A program made the position numbers and the translations under genes. Shown here piece by piece: positions 40,363-48,653 of a DNA stretch of 64,000 nucleotides. This stretch comes from Bog-159 sp049516155 (GTDB taxonomy: Bacteria > Acidobacteriota > Terriglobia > Bryobacterales > Bryobacteraceae). The stretch lies in assembly GCA_049516155.1 (NCBI GenBank), contig JBEKTJ010000051.1:1-64000 (forward strand). Reading direction: 5' to 3'. The first letter of the stretch is position 1, and each line of letters opens with the position of its first letter. The notes under the pieces were generated by a model that saw only the letters and a program-made list of their open reading frames with translations, made no database searches and was not told the DNA's origin.

Positions 40363-42281
40363 GCGCATGTCTCCTCGTCGCCAGTCAGCGGCAGAAGAAT
40401 GGTGAAGGTGCTGCCCTCGCCAACCGCGCTCTGTAGGCGAATTTCCCCTCCGCAAGCGTCGACGATCTGCCGCACCATCGATAGTCCGATGCCCGTGCCT
40501 TTGATGCCCGCCTTCTTGGCCGCCGCGCCGCGCACGAATTTCTGGAAAATTTGGCTTTGCTCGTGCGGGTCGATACCCATGCCGCGATCCCGCACCGAAA
40601 TCGCCGCCTGGCGGTGGTTCAAGCGGCCTTCCACCCACACCGTGCGGCACTCCGGCGAATACTTTACCGCGTTTTCGAGCAGGTTGCGAATGGCGCGCCG
40701 CAGGGCCTCCTCATCGGCCTGGATGGTTGCCGCGCGGGAATCCCCGTCTGAATTGAGGTCCATTTCCACCTGGAACCCGTCGGCTAGCGCCTCTTCCCTA
40801 AACTCCGCCACGGCCGCGCGCACTACGCCAAACACATCATGCGGCGCGAGGCGGTACTGCTTGCGCCCGGATTCCATGCGTCCGAAATCCAGCAGGTCTT
40901 CCACCAGCCGCTGCAGCCGGCCGGTTTCGCGCTCCAGAAACACATAGCTTTGCCGGCGGCGGCCCTCGTCGGCCAGACGGTCGTTCGCCAGCAACTCGGT
41001 GATGCCGCGCAGCGTGGTCAGCGGCGAGCGGAATTCGTGCGAAACGGCGGAAACGAAATCCGATTGAAGCTGCGCCACCCGCAGTTCCCGGCTGACGCCG
41101 CGATACATGGCATACGCGCCTGCCAGTACCAGCAACAGCATGAGCGCCAAACCGGCCAGCCACAGCGCGCGGCCGAGACCCCCATGGGAGACGGCGGCTA
41201 TGCTGGAGAACTCGATTTTGCCGCCGAGTTGGGCTTCGGCCAGCGACCGCAGCACATGCGGCTGCGCGGCGGCCGGCGAGCCGGGGGGCTGGAATCTCCA
41301 GCGGATGTCGGCGGAGTTGGCAGGCAGCTTCAGGCTTGCGCCCAGCCAACCGGCGGGTACGGACAGAGCCGTCAACCGCGCCGGCGTCGCAGACCAGATA
41401 AGCAGCGACGCATCCGGCTGAGCTTGGCGGCCGCTGGAATTCGAGCCGGTCCGCACCGCCTGCTGCCACTGTTCGTGCAGCCGCGAGACGAGCGATGAGA
41501 ATTCCAGCGCGTCTTTCGTCGGATCGTCCGTCATATGCAGGATGCGATTCACTTCGGACCAATAATACTCGAAGGTGTCGCGCTGCAAGGGCCAGCGTCC
41601 TTCGCGCAGAGCAGCGCGCAGACGCTCCACCTCCGCGCCGCCGCGCAACTCGCAGCGGGCTCCCGCTGCCAACAGCGCGTAGGGCACGCCCTCGGGGCTG
41701 ACAGCAGTCTCCCCGGACATGCGATCATAGGCGGCCAGGGCGGCATCCGGGTGATTGAGTCTCCGCTCCAGCCGGGCAATGCGCAGCCAGGCTTCCGCGC
41801 GCGTGGCGGGCTGGCCCGTCAACGGCCGCAAGGCTTCGATGGCCCGATCGTAGTTCTGCTCGCGGAATTCCAGCTTTTCCGCAGCCTCGAATACTTTCGG
41901 GACTGGAGCGGCCGAGGGAGGCTCGGGTACGAACAGCAGCGATTTGGCGGGGTATGTGGTTACGGCGGCTGTACGATGATGCGTGAGCAGAACCAGTATC
42001 CCGTTCACCGGAAGCTTGGCCTTTAGAGCGGCCGGAGGAGGCAGGGCGTCCAACTCGCGCAGGCTAAGATCCCATTCGCCCAGGCTGCCGGCGAGTTGCG
42101 CCACGGCCAGATCGGCGATCTGCTCCAGGCGTTCGCGCGCATGTTGCGCGGCGAGGTTGCGGTCCTGTTCCATCAAGCGCCAAGTCAGCCAAACTTGCCA
42201 GATCGCCAGGCAGACGACGATGGCCAGGAATAGCGGCAGGCTCCGGCGAACGGACAGCAGCCTGATGGTCAGCGGACGCAC
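40359..42281 (-). CDS. Sensor histidine kinase with TPR-like extracytoplasmic domain, module 2
   Basis: 640 residues. First membrane helix about 13-32, extracytoplasmic domain to about 360 with TPR-like pieces (ATRAEAWLRIARLERRLNHPDAALAAYD), second helix near 370-390 (WLAGLALMLLLVLAGAYAMY), HisKA (FVSAVSHEFRSPLTTLRGITE) and HATPase (NLLENAVKYS; DRGMGIDPHEQ; GTGIGLSMVRQIVDACGG). It resembles module 1 in layout. Its upstream region has the same TGTCA-N6-TGTCA direct repeat as module 1, which may mean cross-regulation. Confidence 0.92.
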   Translation of the reverse strand: MRPLTIRLLSVRRSLPLFLAIVVCLAIWQVWLTWRLMEQDRNLAAQHARERLEQIADLAVAQLAGSLGEWDLSLRELDALPPPAALKAKLPVNGILVLLTHHRTAAVTTYPAKSLLFVPEPPSAAPVPKVFEAAEKLEFREQNYDRAIEALRPLTGQPATRAEAWLRIARLERRLNHPDAALAAYDRMSGETAVSPEGVPYALLAAGARCELRGGAEVERLRAALREGRWPLQRDTFEYYWSEVNRILHMTDDPTKDALEFSSLVSRLHEQWQQAVRTGSNSSGRQAQPDASLLIWSATPARLTALSVPAGWLGASLKLPANSADIRWRFQPPGSPAAAQPHVLRSLAEAQLGGKIEFSSIAAVSHGGLGRALWLAGLALMLLLVLAGAYAMYRGVSRELRVAQLQSDFVSAVSHEFRSPLTTLRGITELLANDRLADEGRRRQSYVFLERETGRLQRLVEDLLDFGRMESGRKQYRLAPHDVFGVVRAAVAEFREEALADGFQVEMDLNSDGDSRAATIQADEEALRRAIRNLLENAVKYSPECRTVWVEGRLNHRQAAISVRDRGMGIDPHEQSQIFQKFVRGAAAKKAGIKGTGIGLSMVRQIVDACGGEIRLQSAVGEGSTFTILLPLTGDEETCA

Positions 42282-42291
42282 GGTGGAATTC

Positions 42292-42345
42292 AGTATACGC
42301 CGTTAATCGTCACCGGTGGATCAGGGGATTGTCAGATTTGTGTCA
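42292..42345 (-). promoter_or_regulatory. Promoter and TGTCA direct repeat upstream of kinase module 2
   Basis: On the plus strand TGTCA at 42330-42334 and 42341-42345 form an 11-bp direct repeat like those at 31739 and 34292. A -10-like TATACT lies at 42297-42292 on the minus strand, 11 bases before the kinase start. The repeat is about 33 bases upstream of the -10 box, further away than at module 1. The GC palindrome is absent here. Confidence 0.5.
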
Positions 42346-42359
42346 GGAGAGAGCACTTC

Positions 42360-43193
42360 TCAGGCTCTAAGCAATTTGTGAAACACGGCGTTCCGGGGAG
42401 AATTCGTTTCCACGTGATCCGCGCCCGCCGAAGTGAGCACATAATCCGAGTTGTCTCCGATTAGCACGAAGCCCCGGTCTTTCAGATACCAGACCGCGAA
42501 GGCGATGTATTCGCGCGGAAACGACATCAACCGTTCCAGATCCAGCAACGAAAGCCCCGGATGCTCCATGTCGCTGCGGCGCCGGTTATAGAGCAGGCAC
42601 AAGATACCCAGCCGGCGGTTCTGCTCGCCTTCGATCCCGTCCACGAATTCTTTCAACTCGAACGCGGGTAGCGCCTGGCATTCTCCGACCCGCCGGGCAG
42701 CATCGTAGACCGCGCGCTTTTCGGCATCGGAAAGCACCTCATAGGCGTCGTTCAGCAGCATGAAACGTTCGGAATCGCCGGTTTGGGGATTGTCCGGATG
42801 GAAGCGCGCCGCCATGATGCGATAGACGCGGTGGATGGTTTCCGGCTCGGCATTCTGGCTGACCTGCAAGACCTCGTAAAAATCGATGGCGTCCACCAGC
42901 GGCAGGTGCAGCGTACGTTTGGTGTCTTCAGAAAACTCCAACCCAACCAGATACGCCGAGCCGCGCCGCGTGCAGTTGCGCACGGTGGCCCTGCCGGCGA
43001 GCTCGTGGCGCTCCGCTTGCAAGCTGACTGGCGCTCCCGGCTGAATTTCCTCGCTGGACTCGATCCGCATGCCGGACTTTGAGACATTCAGACTACGAAC
43101 CCGGATGGACCGCGTCTGGCCCCGCGCATCCTCCCAGACCACGGCGAGCATCGCATTAGTGAAACGCCGTTGCTCTTTTCTCTTGTCGGTCAA
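42360..43193 (-). CDS. PilZ domain fused to J domain (DnaJ-like)
   Basis: 277 residues. About 5-95: PilZ domain for cyclic di-GMP (RKEQRRF for the RxxxR site; NVSKSGMRI for the NxSxxG site; YLVGLEFSED end). About 104-165: J domain (DFYEVLQVSQNAEPETIHRVY, HPD at 132-134, FMLLNDAYEVLSDAEKRAVYD), which recruits and stimulates DnaK-type chaperones. The rest (about 180-277) looks like a winged helix (SLLDLERLMSFPREYIAFAVWYL). This suggests cyclic di-GMP-controlled chaperone recruitment. No dnaK or dnaJ gene is adjacent. Confidence 0.85.
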   Translation of the reverse strand: MTDKRKEQRRFTNAMLAVVWEDARGQTRSIRVRSLNVSKSGMRIESSEEIQPGAPVSLQAERHELAGRATVRNCTRRGSAYLVGLEFSEDTKRTLHLPLVDAIDFYEVLQVSQNAEPETIHRVYRIMAARFHPDNPQTGDSERFMLLNDAYEVLSDAEKRAVYDAARRVGECQALPAFELKEFVDGIEGEQNRRLGILCLLYNRRRSDMEHPGLSLLDLERLMSFPREYIAFAVWYLKDRGFVLIGDNSDYVLTSAGADHVETNSPRNAVFHKLLRA

Positions 43194-43314
43194 TCCTGGC
43201 CCCCTATATTGGGATACCTTGGCGAGGACCGCTGCGGCAAGTCAACGAAGGTACTGAGGGTAAGGGATAGGGCCGGGGGGTGGCAATCGCCCGCTAACTA
43301 AAGTGAACTTGCAG

Positions 43315-44091
43315 CTATCTGCCGGTCCAACACGGCGCGCGTTTCTCCAGAAAGGCCGAGATGCCTTCTTGCGCGTCGGCCGCCAGCGAATTCATGGACA
43401 TGACCTCCTTGGCGTAGGCGTAGGCTTTGGGCTGGTCCAGATCGACCTGCGTATAGTATGCCTGCTTACCCAGCGACACTGTCAGCGTACTGGCATCCGC
43501 GATGCGCGCCGCCAGCTTACGCGTTTCGTCTTGCAGTTCGGCCGCCGGCACCGCCCGGTTGACCAAACCCCAATCCGCCGCCGTGGCCGCGTCCACCATC
43601 TCGCCGGTGAGCAGCATCTGGAGCGCTCGTTTACGACCTACTGCGCGGCTCAGTGCCACCATGGGAGTGGTGCAGAACAGACCGATGCGCACGCCGGGCG
43701 TGGCGAAAGCCGCCTGATTCGATGCGATGGCCAGGTCGCAGGTGGCCACTAACTGGCATCCCGCCGCGGTGGCGATGCCTTGCACCTCCGCGATCACCGG
43801 TTGCGGAATCGCCTGGATCTTCATCATCAGCTCGCTGCATACGTCGAACAGCCGCCTGTATTCGTTGATGTCGCGGCCCACCATCTCGGAAAGATCGTGT
43901 CCAGAACAGAAGACCTTGCCAGCGGCCGCCAGAATGACCGCGCGAACGTTGCGGTCGCGCCCCATGGCGTCCAGGCAATCGATCAGCTCCAGCATCAGTT
44001 CGAGCGACAGCGCGTTGCGTCGCTGCGGACGGTTCAGCGTGATCACGGAAAACAGTCCGTCGGCTTGCACGCAGAGATTCTGGTAGCTCAT
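43315..44091 (-). CDS. Enoyl-CoA hydratase/isomerase family protein
   Basis: 258-residue crotonase-fold protein. Segments LNRPQRRNALSLELMLEL (CoA-binding entry), ILAAAGKVFCSGHDLSEM (first oxyanion-hole strand), VQGIATAAGCQLVATCDLAIAS (second oxyanion-hole strand) and RIGLFCTTPMVALSRAVG are all present. Likely hydrates or isomerises acyl-CoA in fatty-acid degradation. The usual catalytic Glu pair cannot be confirmed by eye, so the precise reaction is open. No other beta-oxidation gene is adjacent. Confidence 0.88.
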   Translation of the reverse strand: MSYQNLCVQADGLFSVITLNRPQRRNALSLELMLELIDCLDAMGRDRNVRAVILAAAGKVFCSGHDLSEMVGRDINEYRRLFDVCSELMMKIQAIPQPVIAEVQGIATAAGCQLVATCDLAIASNQAAFATPGVRIGLFCTTPMVALSRAVGRKRALQMLLTGEMVDAATAADWGLVNRAVPAAELQDETRKLAARIADASTLTVSLGKQAYYTQVDLDQPKAYAYAKEVMSMNSLAADAQEGISAFLEKRAPCWTGR

Positions 44092-44130
44092 GATGGCCTC
44101 CCTGTTTTCAGTAAAGCATGCGAGCCGGGA

Positions 44131-45333
44131 TCAGTACACGACCGTAAATCGGCCGCCGGGTCCCGTGAATGCGGCCACAAGGCTCCAGGCAGGAACGCCG
44201 TCCGCATGGCCCGCGTCTCCTTCGGGTTCGCCGTTTCTATCGAAAACCTGCCAGGCGAGCGAGCCGCCCTTGCTCCACTTCATACCTTCCGCCCAAGCCA
44301 TCAGCGTCTCACCGCGAGAGTTGCCGGCCACGCTGGGATATTTACGGTCCCTGGCTTCGCCAGGAGCGCCGACCGGCGCGGACATCCGGCCGGTGGATGG
44401 ATTAATGACGCCGAAAAAAACGTTGCCCAACGTCTCCCACGCTGCCAGCACACCGGCCGGACTCTCCGACAGGTCTTGCATGCTCATCGTGCAGGCGCCG
44501 ATATTCCATTGCGCCACGTCAGTGCCGCGGAAGGTTTCGCCACGGTCGTTGGAGTAGAGCAAGAAGATGTCCCGATGAACAATCTCTGTGGCCGAGCGAT
44601 AGAGCGCATAGACGTTGTTTTGCCCATCGGCGAACGCGCGCATGCCGCAGCATCCGCATGCCCCTGTGGATTTGTCAAAGGCGGGTTTCTCCGGCGCAAA
44701 CGTCTTGCCATCGTCGGTCGAGTGCGCCACCCATACGCGCCGATTCGTTTCGCCTTCGGTTCCAGGCGCGGGTGCGTGCCAGAACACGTAAACGCCGCCC
44801 GCTTGGTCGGCGGCGATCGCGCCTCCTCCGTCCAGACCGTAAGCCGTCTGGATCAGATTGCGCTCGGGCTCGAATTCGGTGCCGGCATCGTTCAGGCGCA
44901 CAAAGACCATGGGATGCTTCATCCACGGTTTCGCGATTCCGGGGCGATCCACTTCGTAGGTGCCGTTCCAGGCGGCATACACCCGTCCATTCCTGCCAAC
45001 GGCGATATGCGCCCCTCGAATGTTTCCCGTGGCCATCGCGCTACCGGGATGGCTATTCACACGGATCGCCGCGGCGAAGGTGACCCCGCCATCGTCGGAG
45101 TGCGTATAGTATAGATCGCCATGGGCCGCTTCGCCGCTGAAATACACCATGTGCACAACGCCGCGGCCGTCGATGGCAATCTGGGGCTGGATTCCGGCGT
45201 TCGGCACGCGCACCGCAATCACGGGCGGAGCAGCTTCGCTGCGCTTGCCGCCAGGAGTGGGAATGGCAACCAAGGCCAGCGTCGCGATTACGCTGGCCGC
45301 GGCCCCGAAAGTTCGCCATGCAAGTGCCGTCAT
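44131..45333 (-). CDS. Exported Asp-box (sialidase-like propeller) protein with Cys cluster
   Basis: 400 residues from ATG 45333. Signal segment about 1-30 (TFGAAASVIATLALVAIPTPG). At least three Asp-box motifs (SxDxGxTF-like: HSDDGGVTF, HSTDDGKTF, YSNDRGETF) mark a beta-propeller of the sialidase superfamily. TGACGCCGMRAF is a striking cysteine cluster that could bind metal. The catalytic Arg triad of true sialidases is not evident, so an enzyme function is doubtful. It is divergent from the copper P-type ATPase gene with about 110 bases between, which makes a metal-related role worth testing. Confidence 0.7.
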   Translation of the reverse strand: MTALAWRTFGAAASVIATLALVAIPTPGGKRSEAAPPVIAVRVPNAGIQPQIAIDGRGVVHMVYFSGEAAHGDLYYTHSDDGGVTFAAAIRVNSHPGSAMATGNIRGAHIAVGRNGRVYAAWNGTYEVDRPGIAKPWMKHPMVFVRLNDAGTEFEPERNLIQTAYGLDGGGAIAADQAGGVYVFWHAPAPGTEGETNRRVWVAHSTDDGKTFAPEKPAFDKSTGACGCCGMRAFADGQNNVYALYRSATEIVHRDIFLLYSNDRGETFRGTDVAQWNIGACTMSMQDLSESPAGVLAAWETLGNVFFGVINPSTGRMSAPVGAPGEARDRKYPSVAGNSRGETLMAWAEGMKWSKGGSLAWQVFDRNGEPEGDAGHADGVPAWSLVAAFTGPGGRFTVVY

Positions 45334-45445
45334 GCCGATTACCCTATCGTACCGAACATCGTCGAGGCGCCGGCATGATATCGTCCGATTAGACCGAGCG
45401 CCGCCGTTGCGGGAGACTGGAAGAGACGACATTGAGGGTCACAGC

Positions 45446-47794
45446 ATGAAGAGCGCAGCCCCCCGGCTCCCAGCCCGCCAGCCCGGATCGCCTCGGGGCG
45501 AGCTGGCGCGGGATCCGGTTTGCGGCATGACAGTGGACCCAAAGTCCACGCCGCACCGGGATTCGTTCGCCGGAAGCGACTACTTCTTCTGCGGTCGCAA
45601 CTGCCTGGCGAAATTCCGGGCTCAGCCCGCGCTATATGCCGCCGGTTCGCCGCCGGCGCCGCCGCCGGCAATCGATGCGAACGAATACGTCTGCCCGATG
45701 CATCCGCAAGTCGTGAGCAACGGGCCTGGCAGTTGTCCGATATGCGGTATGGCCCTCGAACCCAAGCTGGTCTCGGCGGGCGACGGGCAGAATCCCGAAC
45801 TAACCGATATGAACCGGCGGTTTTGGATCAGCCTGGTCTTGACCATCCCCGTATTCGTCGCTGCCATGGGGGAAATGATCCCCGGCCAACCGCTGCTGCG
45901 TCTCGCGTCGCAACGGACCTGGACATGGGTCGAGTTGATGCTTTCCAGCCCCGTGATTCTGTGGGGCGGCTGGCCCTTCTTCGTTCGCGGCTGGAATTCC
46001 ATCGTCAATCGCAGCCTGAATATGTTCACTCTCATCGCCCTGGGCGTGTCGGTCACCTATGTTTACAGTCTTATTGCAGCCCTGGCGCCCGGGCTGTTTC
46101 CCGAGGCCTTCCGGGACGCCGCCGGCAATGTCGAGGTCTACTTCGAAGTTGCCGCGGTTGTCGTCACGCTGGTTCTCCTCGGGCAGGTGCTGGAACTGAG
46201 GGCTCGCACCCGGACCGGGTCGGCCATCAAGGCCCTGCTGAGCCTCGCGCCGAAGACGGCGCGTCTGGTTCGCATTGACGGATCGGAACTGGATGTGCCG
46301 TTGGAACAAGTGCAGGTAGGTGCGAACTTGCGAGTCCGGCCCGGAGAAAAGGTGCCTGTGGACGGAGTCGTGGTGGACGGCGCCAGCACGGTTGACGAGT
46401 CCATGATTTCCGGCGAACCGATCCCCGTCGAAAAGCGCGCCGGAGATCGAGTCACGGGCGCTACCATGAATGGCGCCGGCACCCTGGTGATGCGCGCCGA
46501 ACGCGTGGGGTCGGAGACGCTGCTGGCTCGGATAGTTCAGATGGTGTCCGAATCCCAGCGGAGCCGCGCGCCGATCCAGAAGCTGGCTGACAAGGTAGCC
46601 GGCTACTTTGTTCCCATGGTCGTCGGTGCTTCAATTTTGGCCTTTATCGTCTGGGCATCGGTTGGCCCCCAACCGCGTATGGCACACGCTTTGATCGCCG
46701 CCGTTTCGGTTCTGATTATCGCGTGTCCCTGCGCGCTTGGCTTGGCTACTCCCATGTCCATTATGGTCGCGGCGGGCAAAGGCGCAACGATGGGCGTGTT
46801 GTTCAAGAACGCCGAGGCCATCGAGTTCATGCGCAAAGTGGACACGCTGGTGGTGGACAAGACCGGAACGCTGACGGAGGGCAAGCCGCAACTGGCCGCG
46901 GTCAACCCTGCGCCGGGCTTCGACGAAGCGCGATTGCTGCAGTTGGCGGCCAGCCTGGAACGCGCCAGCGAACACCCGCTGGCCGCCGCGATCGTGGCCG
47001 GCGCGGAAGCGCGTGGATTGCCGTTTCTCGCAGCCGAAAACTTTACGGCCGTGGTTGGCAAGGGCGCCAAAGCCCAGGTCGAACGGGCTAGCGTGCTGCT
47101 CGGCAACGGCAGGCTGATGCAGGATTCGAACGTCGACCCGGGAGCCTTAGCGGCGCAGGCGGAGACCATGCGGGCGGACGGCCAGACCGTGATGTTTGTG
47201 GCCGTGGACGGCAAGCTTGCCGGACTAATCGGCGTCGCGGATCCCATCAAGGCTAACGCCGCGCAGGCTATCCGGCAGTTGCAGAGTGAAAACATCCGGA
47301 TCGTCATGCTGACCGGAGATAGCCGGACGACGGCGCAGACCGTGGCGGCTAAACTGGGAATCGACGAAGTGATCGCCGAAGTGCTGCCGGAGGATAAGAG
47401 CGGCGCGGTCAAACGGCTCCAAGCTGAAGGGCGCTTTGTCGCCATGGCCGGCGACGGCATCAACGATGCACCCGCGCTGGCGCAGGCGCAAATCGGCATT
47501 GCCATGGGAACCGGCGCCGACGTCGCCATGGAGAGCGCGTCCGTAACGCTGGTCAAAGGCGATCTCGGAGGCATCGTGCGCGCGCGCCGGCTCAGCCGCG
47601 CCACCATGCGCAACATCCGGCAGAACCTGATATTCGCCTTTATTTATAATGCCGCCGGCGTGCCTGTCGCGGCGGGCGTGCTATACCCCTTCTTCGGTCT
47701 ATTGCTGAGCCCCATGATCGCGGCGGCCGCGATGAGTTGCAGCTCCGTATCGGTCATCGGCAATGCCCTGCGGCTCCGGCGGGTGAAGCCGTAG
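45446..47794 (+). CDS. Copper-type P1B ATPase with YHS and heavy-metal-binding N-terminus
   Basis: 782 residues. Residues about 23-60 are a YHS domain (DPVCGMTVDPKS, FFCGRNCLAKF); 81-105 are a heavy-metal binding domain (YVCPMHPQVV, GSCPICGMALEPK). Instead of the usual CxxC-type HMA domain it carries these two. The ATPase core follows: SGEPIPVEK (actuator), ACPCALGLATP (transmembrane CPC metal site), DKTGTLTEGKPQ (phosphorylated Asp), SEHPLAAAI (His-Pro) and GDGINDAPALAQA (hinge). Likely exports Cu(+) or Ag(+). The start ATG at 45446 fits the domain edge. Divergent from the Asp-box protein gene. Confidence 0.94.
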   Translation: MKSAAPRLPARQPGSPRGELARDPVCGMTVDPKSTPHRDSFAGSDYFFCGRNCLAKFRAQPALYAAGSPPAPPPAIDANEYVCPMHPQVVSNGPGSCPICGMALEPKLVSAGDGQNPELTDMNRRFWISLVLTIPVFVAAMGEMIPGQPLLRLASQRTWTWVELMLSSPVILWGGWPFFVRGWNSIVNRSLNMFTLIALGVSVTYVYSLIAALAPGLFPEAFRDAAGNVEVYFEVAAVVVTLVLLGQVLELRARTRTGSAIKALLSLAPKTARLVRIDGSELDVPLEQVQVGANLRVRPGEKVPVDGVVVDGASTVDESMISGEPIPVEKRAGDRVTGATMNGAGTLVMRAERVGSETLLARIVQMVSESQRSRAPIQKLADKVAGYFVPMVVGASILAFIVWASVGPQPRMAHALIAAVSVLIIACPCALGLATPMSIMVAAGKGATMGVLFKNAEAIEFMRKVDTLVVDKTGTLTEGKPQLAAVNPAPGFDEARLLQLAASLERASEHPLAAAIVAGAEARGLPFLAAENFTAVVGKGAKAQVERASVLLGNGRLMQDSNVDPGALAAQAETMRADGQTVMFVAVDGKLAGLIGVADPIKANAAQAIRQLQSENIRIVMLTGDSRTTAQTVAAKLGIDEVIAEVLPEDKSGAVKRLQAEGRFVAMAGDGINDAPALAQAQIGIAMGTGADVAMESASVTLVKGDLGGIVRARRLSRATMRNIRQNLIFAFIYNAAGVPVAAGVLYPFFGLLLSPMIAAAAMSCSSVSVIGNALRLRRVKP

Positions 47795-47828
47795 GAAGCC
47801 GGAAGATACCGGCCAGTGCTCCTCCACC

Positions 47829-48653
47829 TTACCCGGCCAGCACGCGGTAATTGACCAGCTCCACCCCCGCCTCCACCAGCGCCGCGCGCACCTCCGGCGC
47901 CACTAGCGCTTGCAACTCACGCTCGCGGCTCTCCTTCAGCCGGGTACGCGCGCGCCGCAGATCCGCGCCGCAATAACCCGGATGGCACATGAACTCGGTC
48001 ACGCCCTCCGGCAGTTCGCGGATCAATTGGGCCAGTTCGGGCGCGCGGAATCGTCCCGTGATCCGGAACCCGGCAAAGTGGTCCGTGGTGCGGCAGCCGT
48101 GGCGCTCCAGCACGCGGTGGAATCGGCTGCGCAGTAGTTGCAAGCCGACGCTGGTTATCCGCCTAGGCATGCCGCCACCGCGCGCGGAAGATAGCGGGAT
48201 ATCGAACGGCCTCCTCACCCAGGGAATCTCAAACTCCTCCGCGATGCGCGCGACTGCGTCCAGCACCGGCGGCGCCAGGTGAGTGTGCTTATGCGTATCC
48301 AGATGCGTGGGGAGGATGCCGGCCGCCAAAATCTTGCGCACCTGGGCCGCCAGTTCGTCGTACACGCGGATGCGCCGCGCCGCCAGCGCCCAGAGCAACT
48401 CCGCCGACGATGCAGGCAGCGCTGCGTACGGGGGAAGCAGCGAGCGGCCTGAGATCAATACTAAGTGACAACCCACATCCAGCCATGCCGCCTCCCGCGC
48501 CAGCAGCACGGCGTCGTCGAACGCGTCGCCATTCGCCATCAGGGTACAAGCGGTCAGAATGCCGCCGCGATGCGCCGCTAGTATCCCCCGGTTTACGTCC
48601 GGAGTAAATCCGAAATCGTCGGCGTTGACGATCAAGCGTTTGCGGGATGTCAA
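47829..48653 (-). CDS. YdjC/ChbG-type carbohydrate deacetylase (HpnK-like)
   Basis: 274 residues. NADDFGFTPDVNRGI at the N-terminus and THLDTHKHTHLAP carry the metal-binding Asp and His residues of the YdjC fold; EFMCHPGYCG provides another His. Family members remove acetyl groups from chito-oligosaccharides, and hopanoid clusters include a related HpnK. No other hopanoid gene is in the window, so the substrate remains open. Its start overlaps the mlaD-like gene (ATGA), so it is in the lipid transporter operon. Confidence 0.88.
   Translation of the reverse strand: MTSRKRLIVNADDFGFTPDVNRGILAAHRGGILTACTLMANGDAFDDAVLLAREAAWLDVGCHLVLISGRSLLPPYAALPASSAELLWALAARRIRVYDELAAQVRKILAAGILPTHLDTHKHTHLAPPVLDAVARIAEEFEIPWVRRPFDIPLSSARGGGMPRRITSVGLQLLRSRFHRVLERHGCRTTDHFAGFRITGRFRAPELAQLIRELPEGVTEFMCHPGYCGADLRRARTRLKESRERELQALVAPEVRAALVEAGVELVNYRVLAG

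Noticed and set aside
46603..47616. 337-residue open frame on the minus strand
   Set aside because: Antisense to the copper ATPase; Ser/Ala-rich shadow.
47798..47813. GCCGG/CCGGC hairpin between the copper ATPase and YdjC genes
   Set aside because: Only five base pairs in GC-rich DNA; expected by chance.
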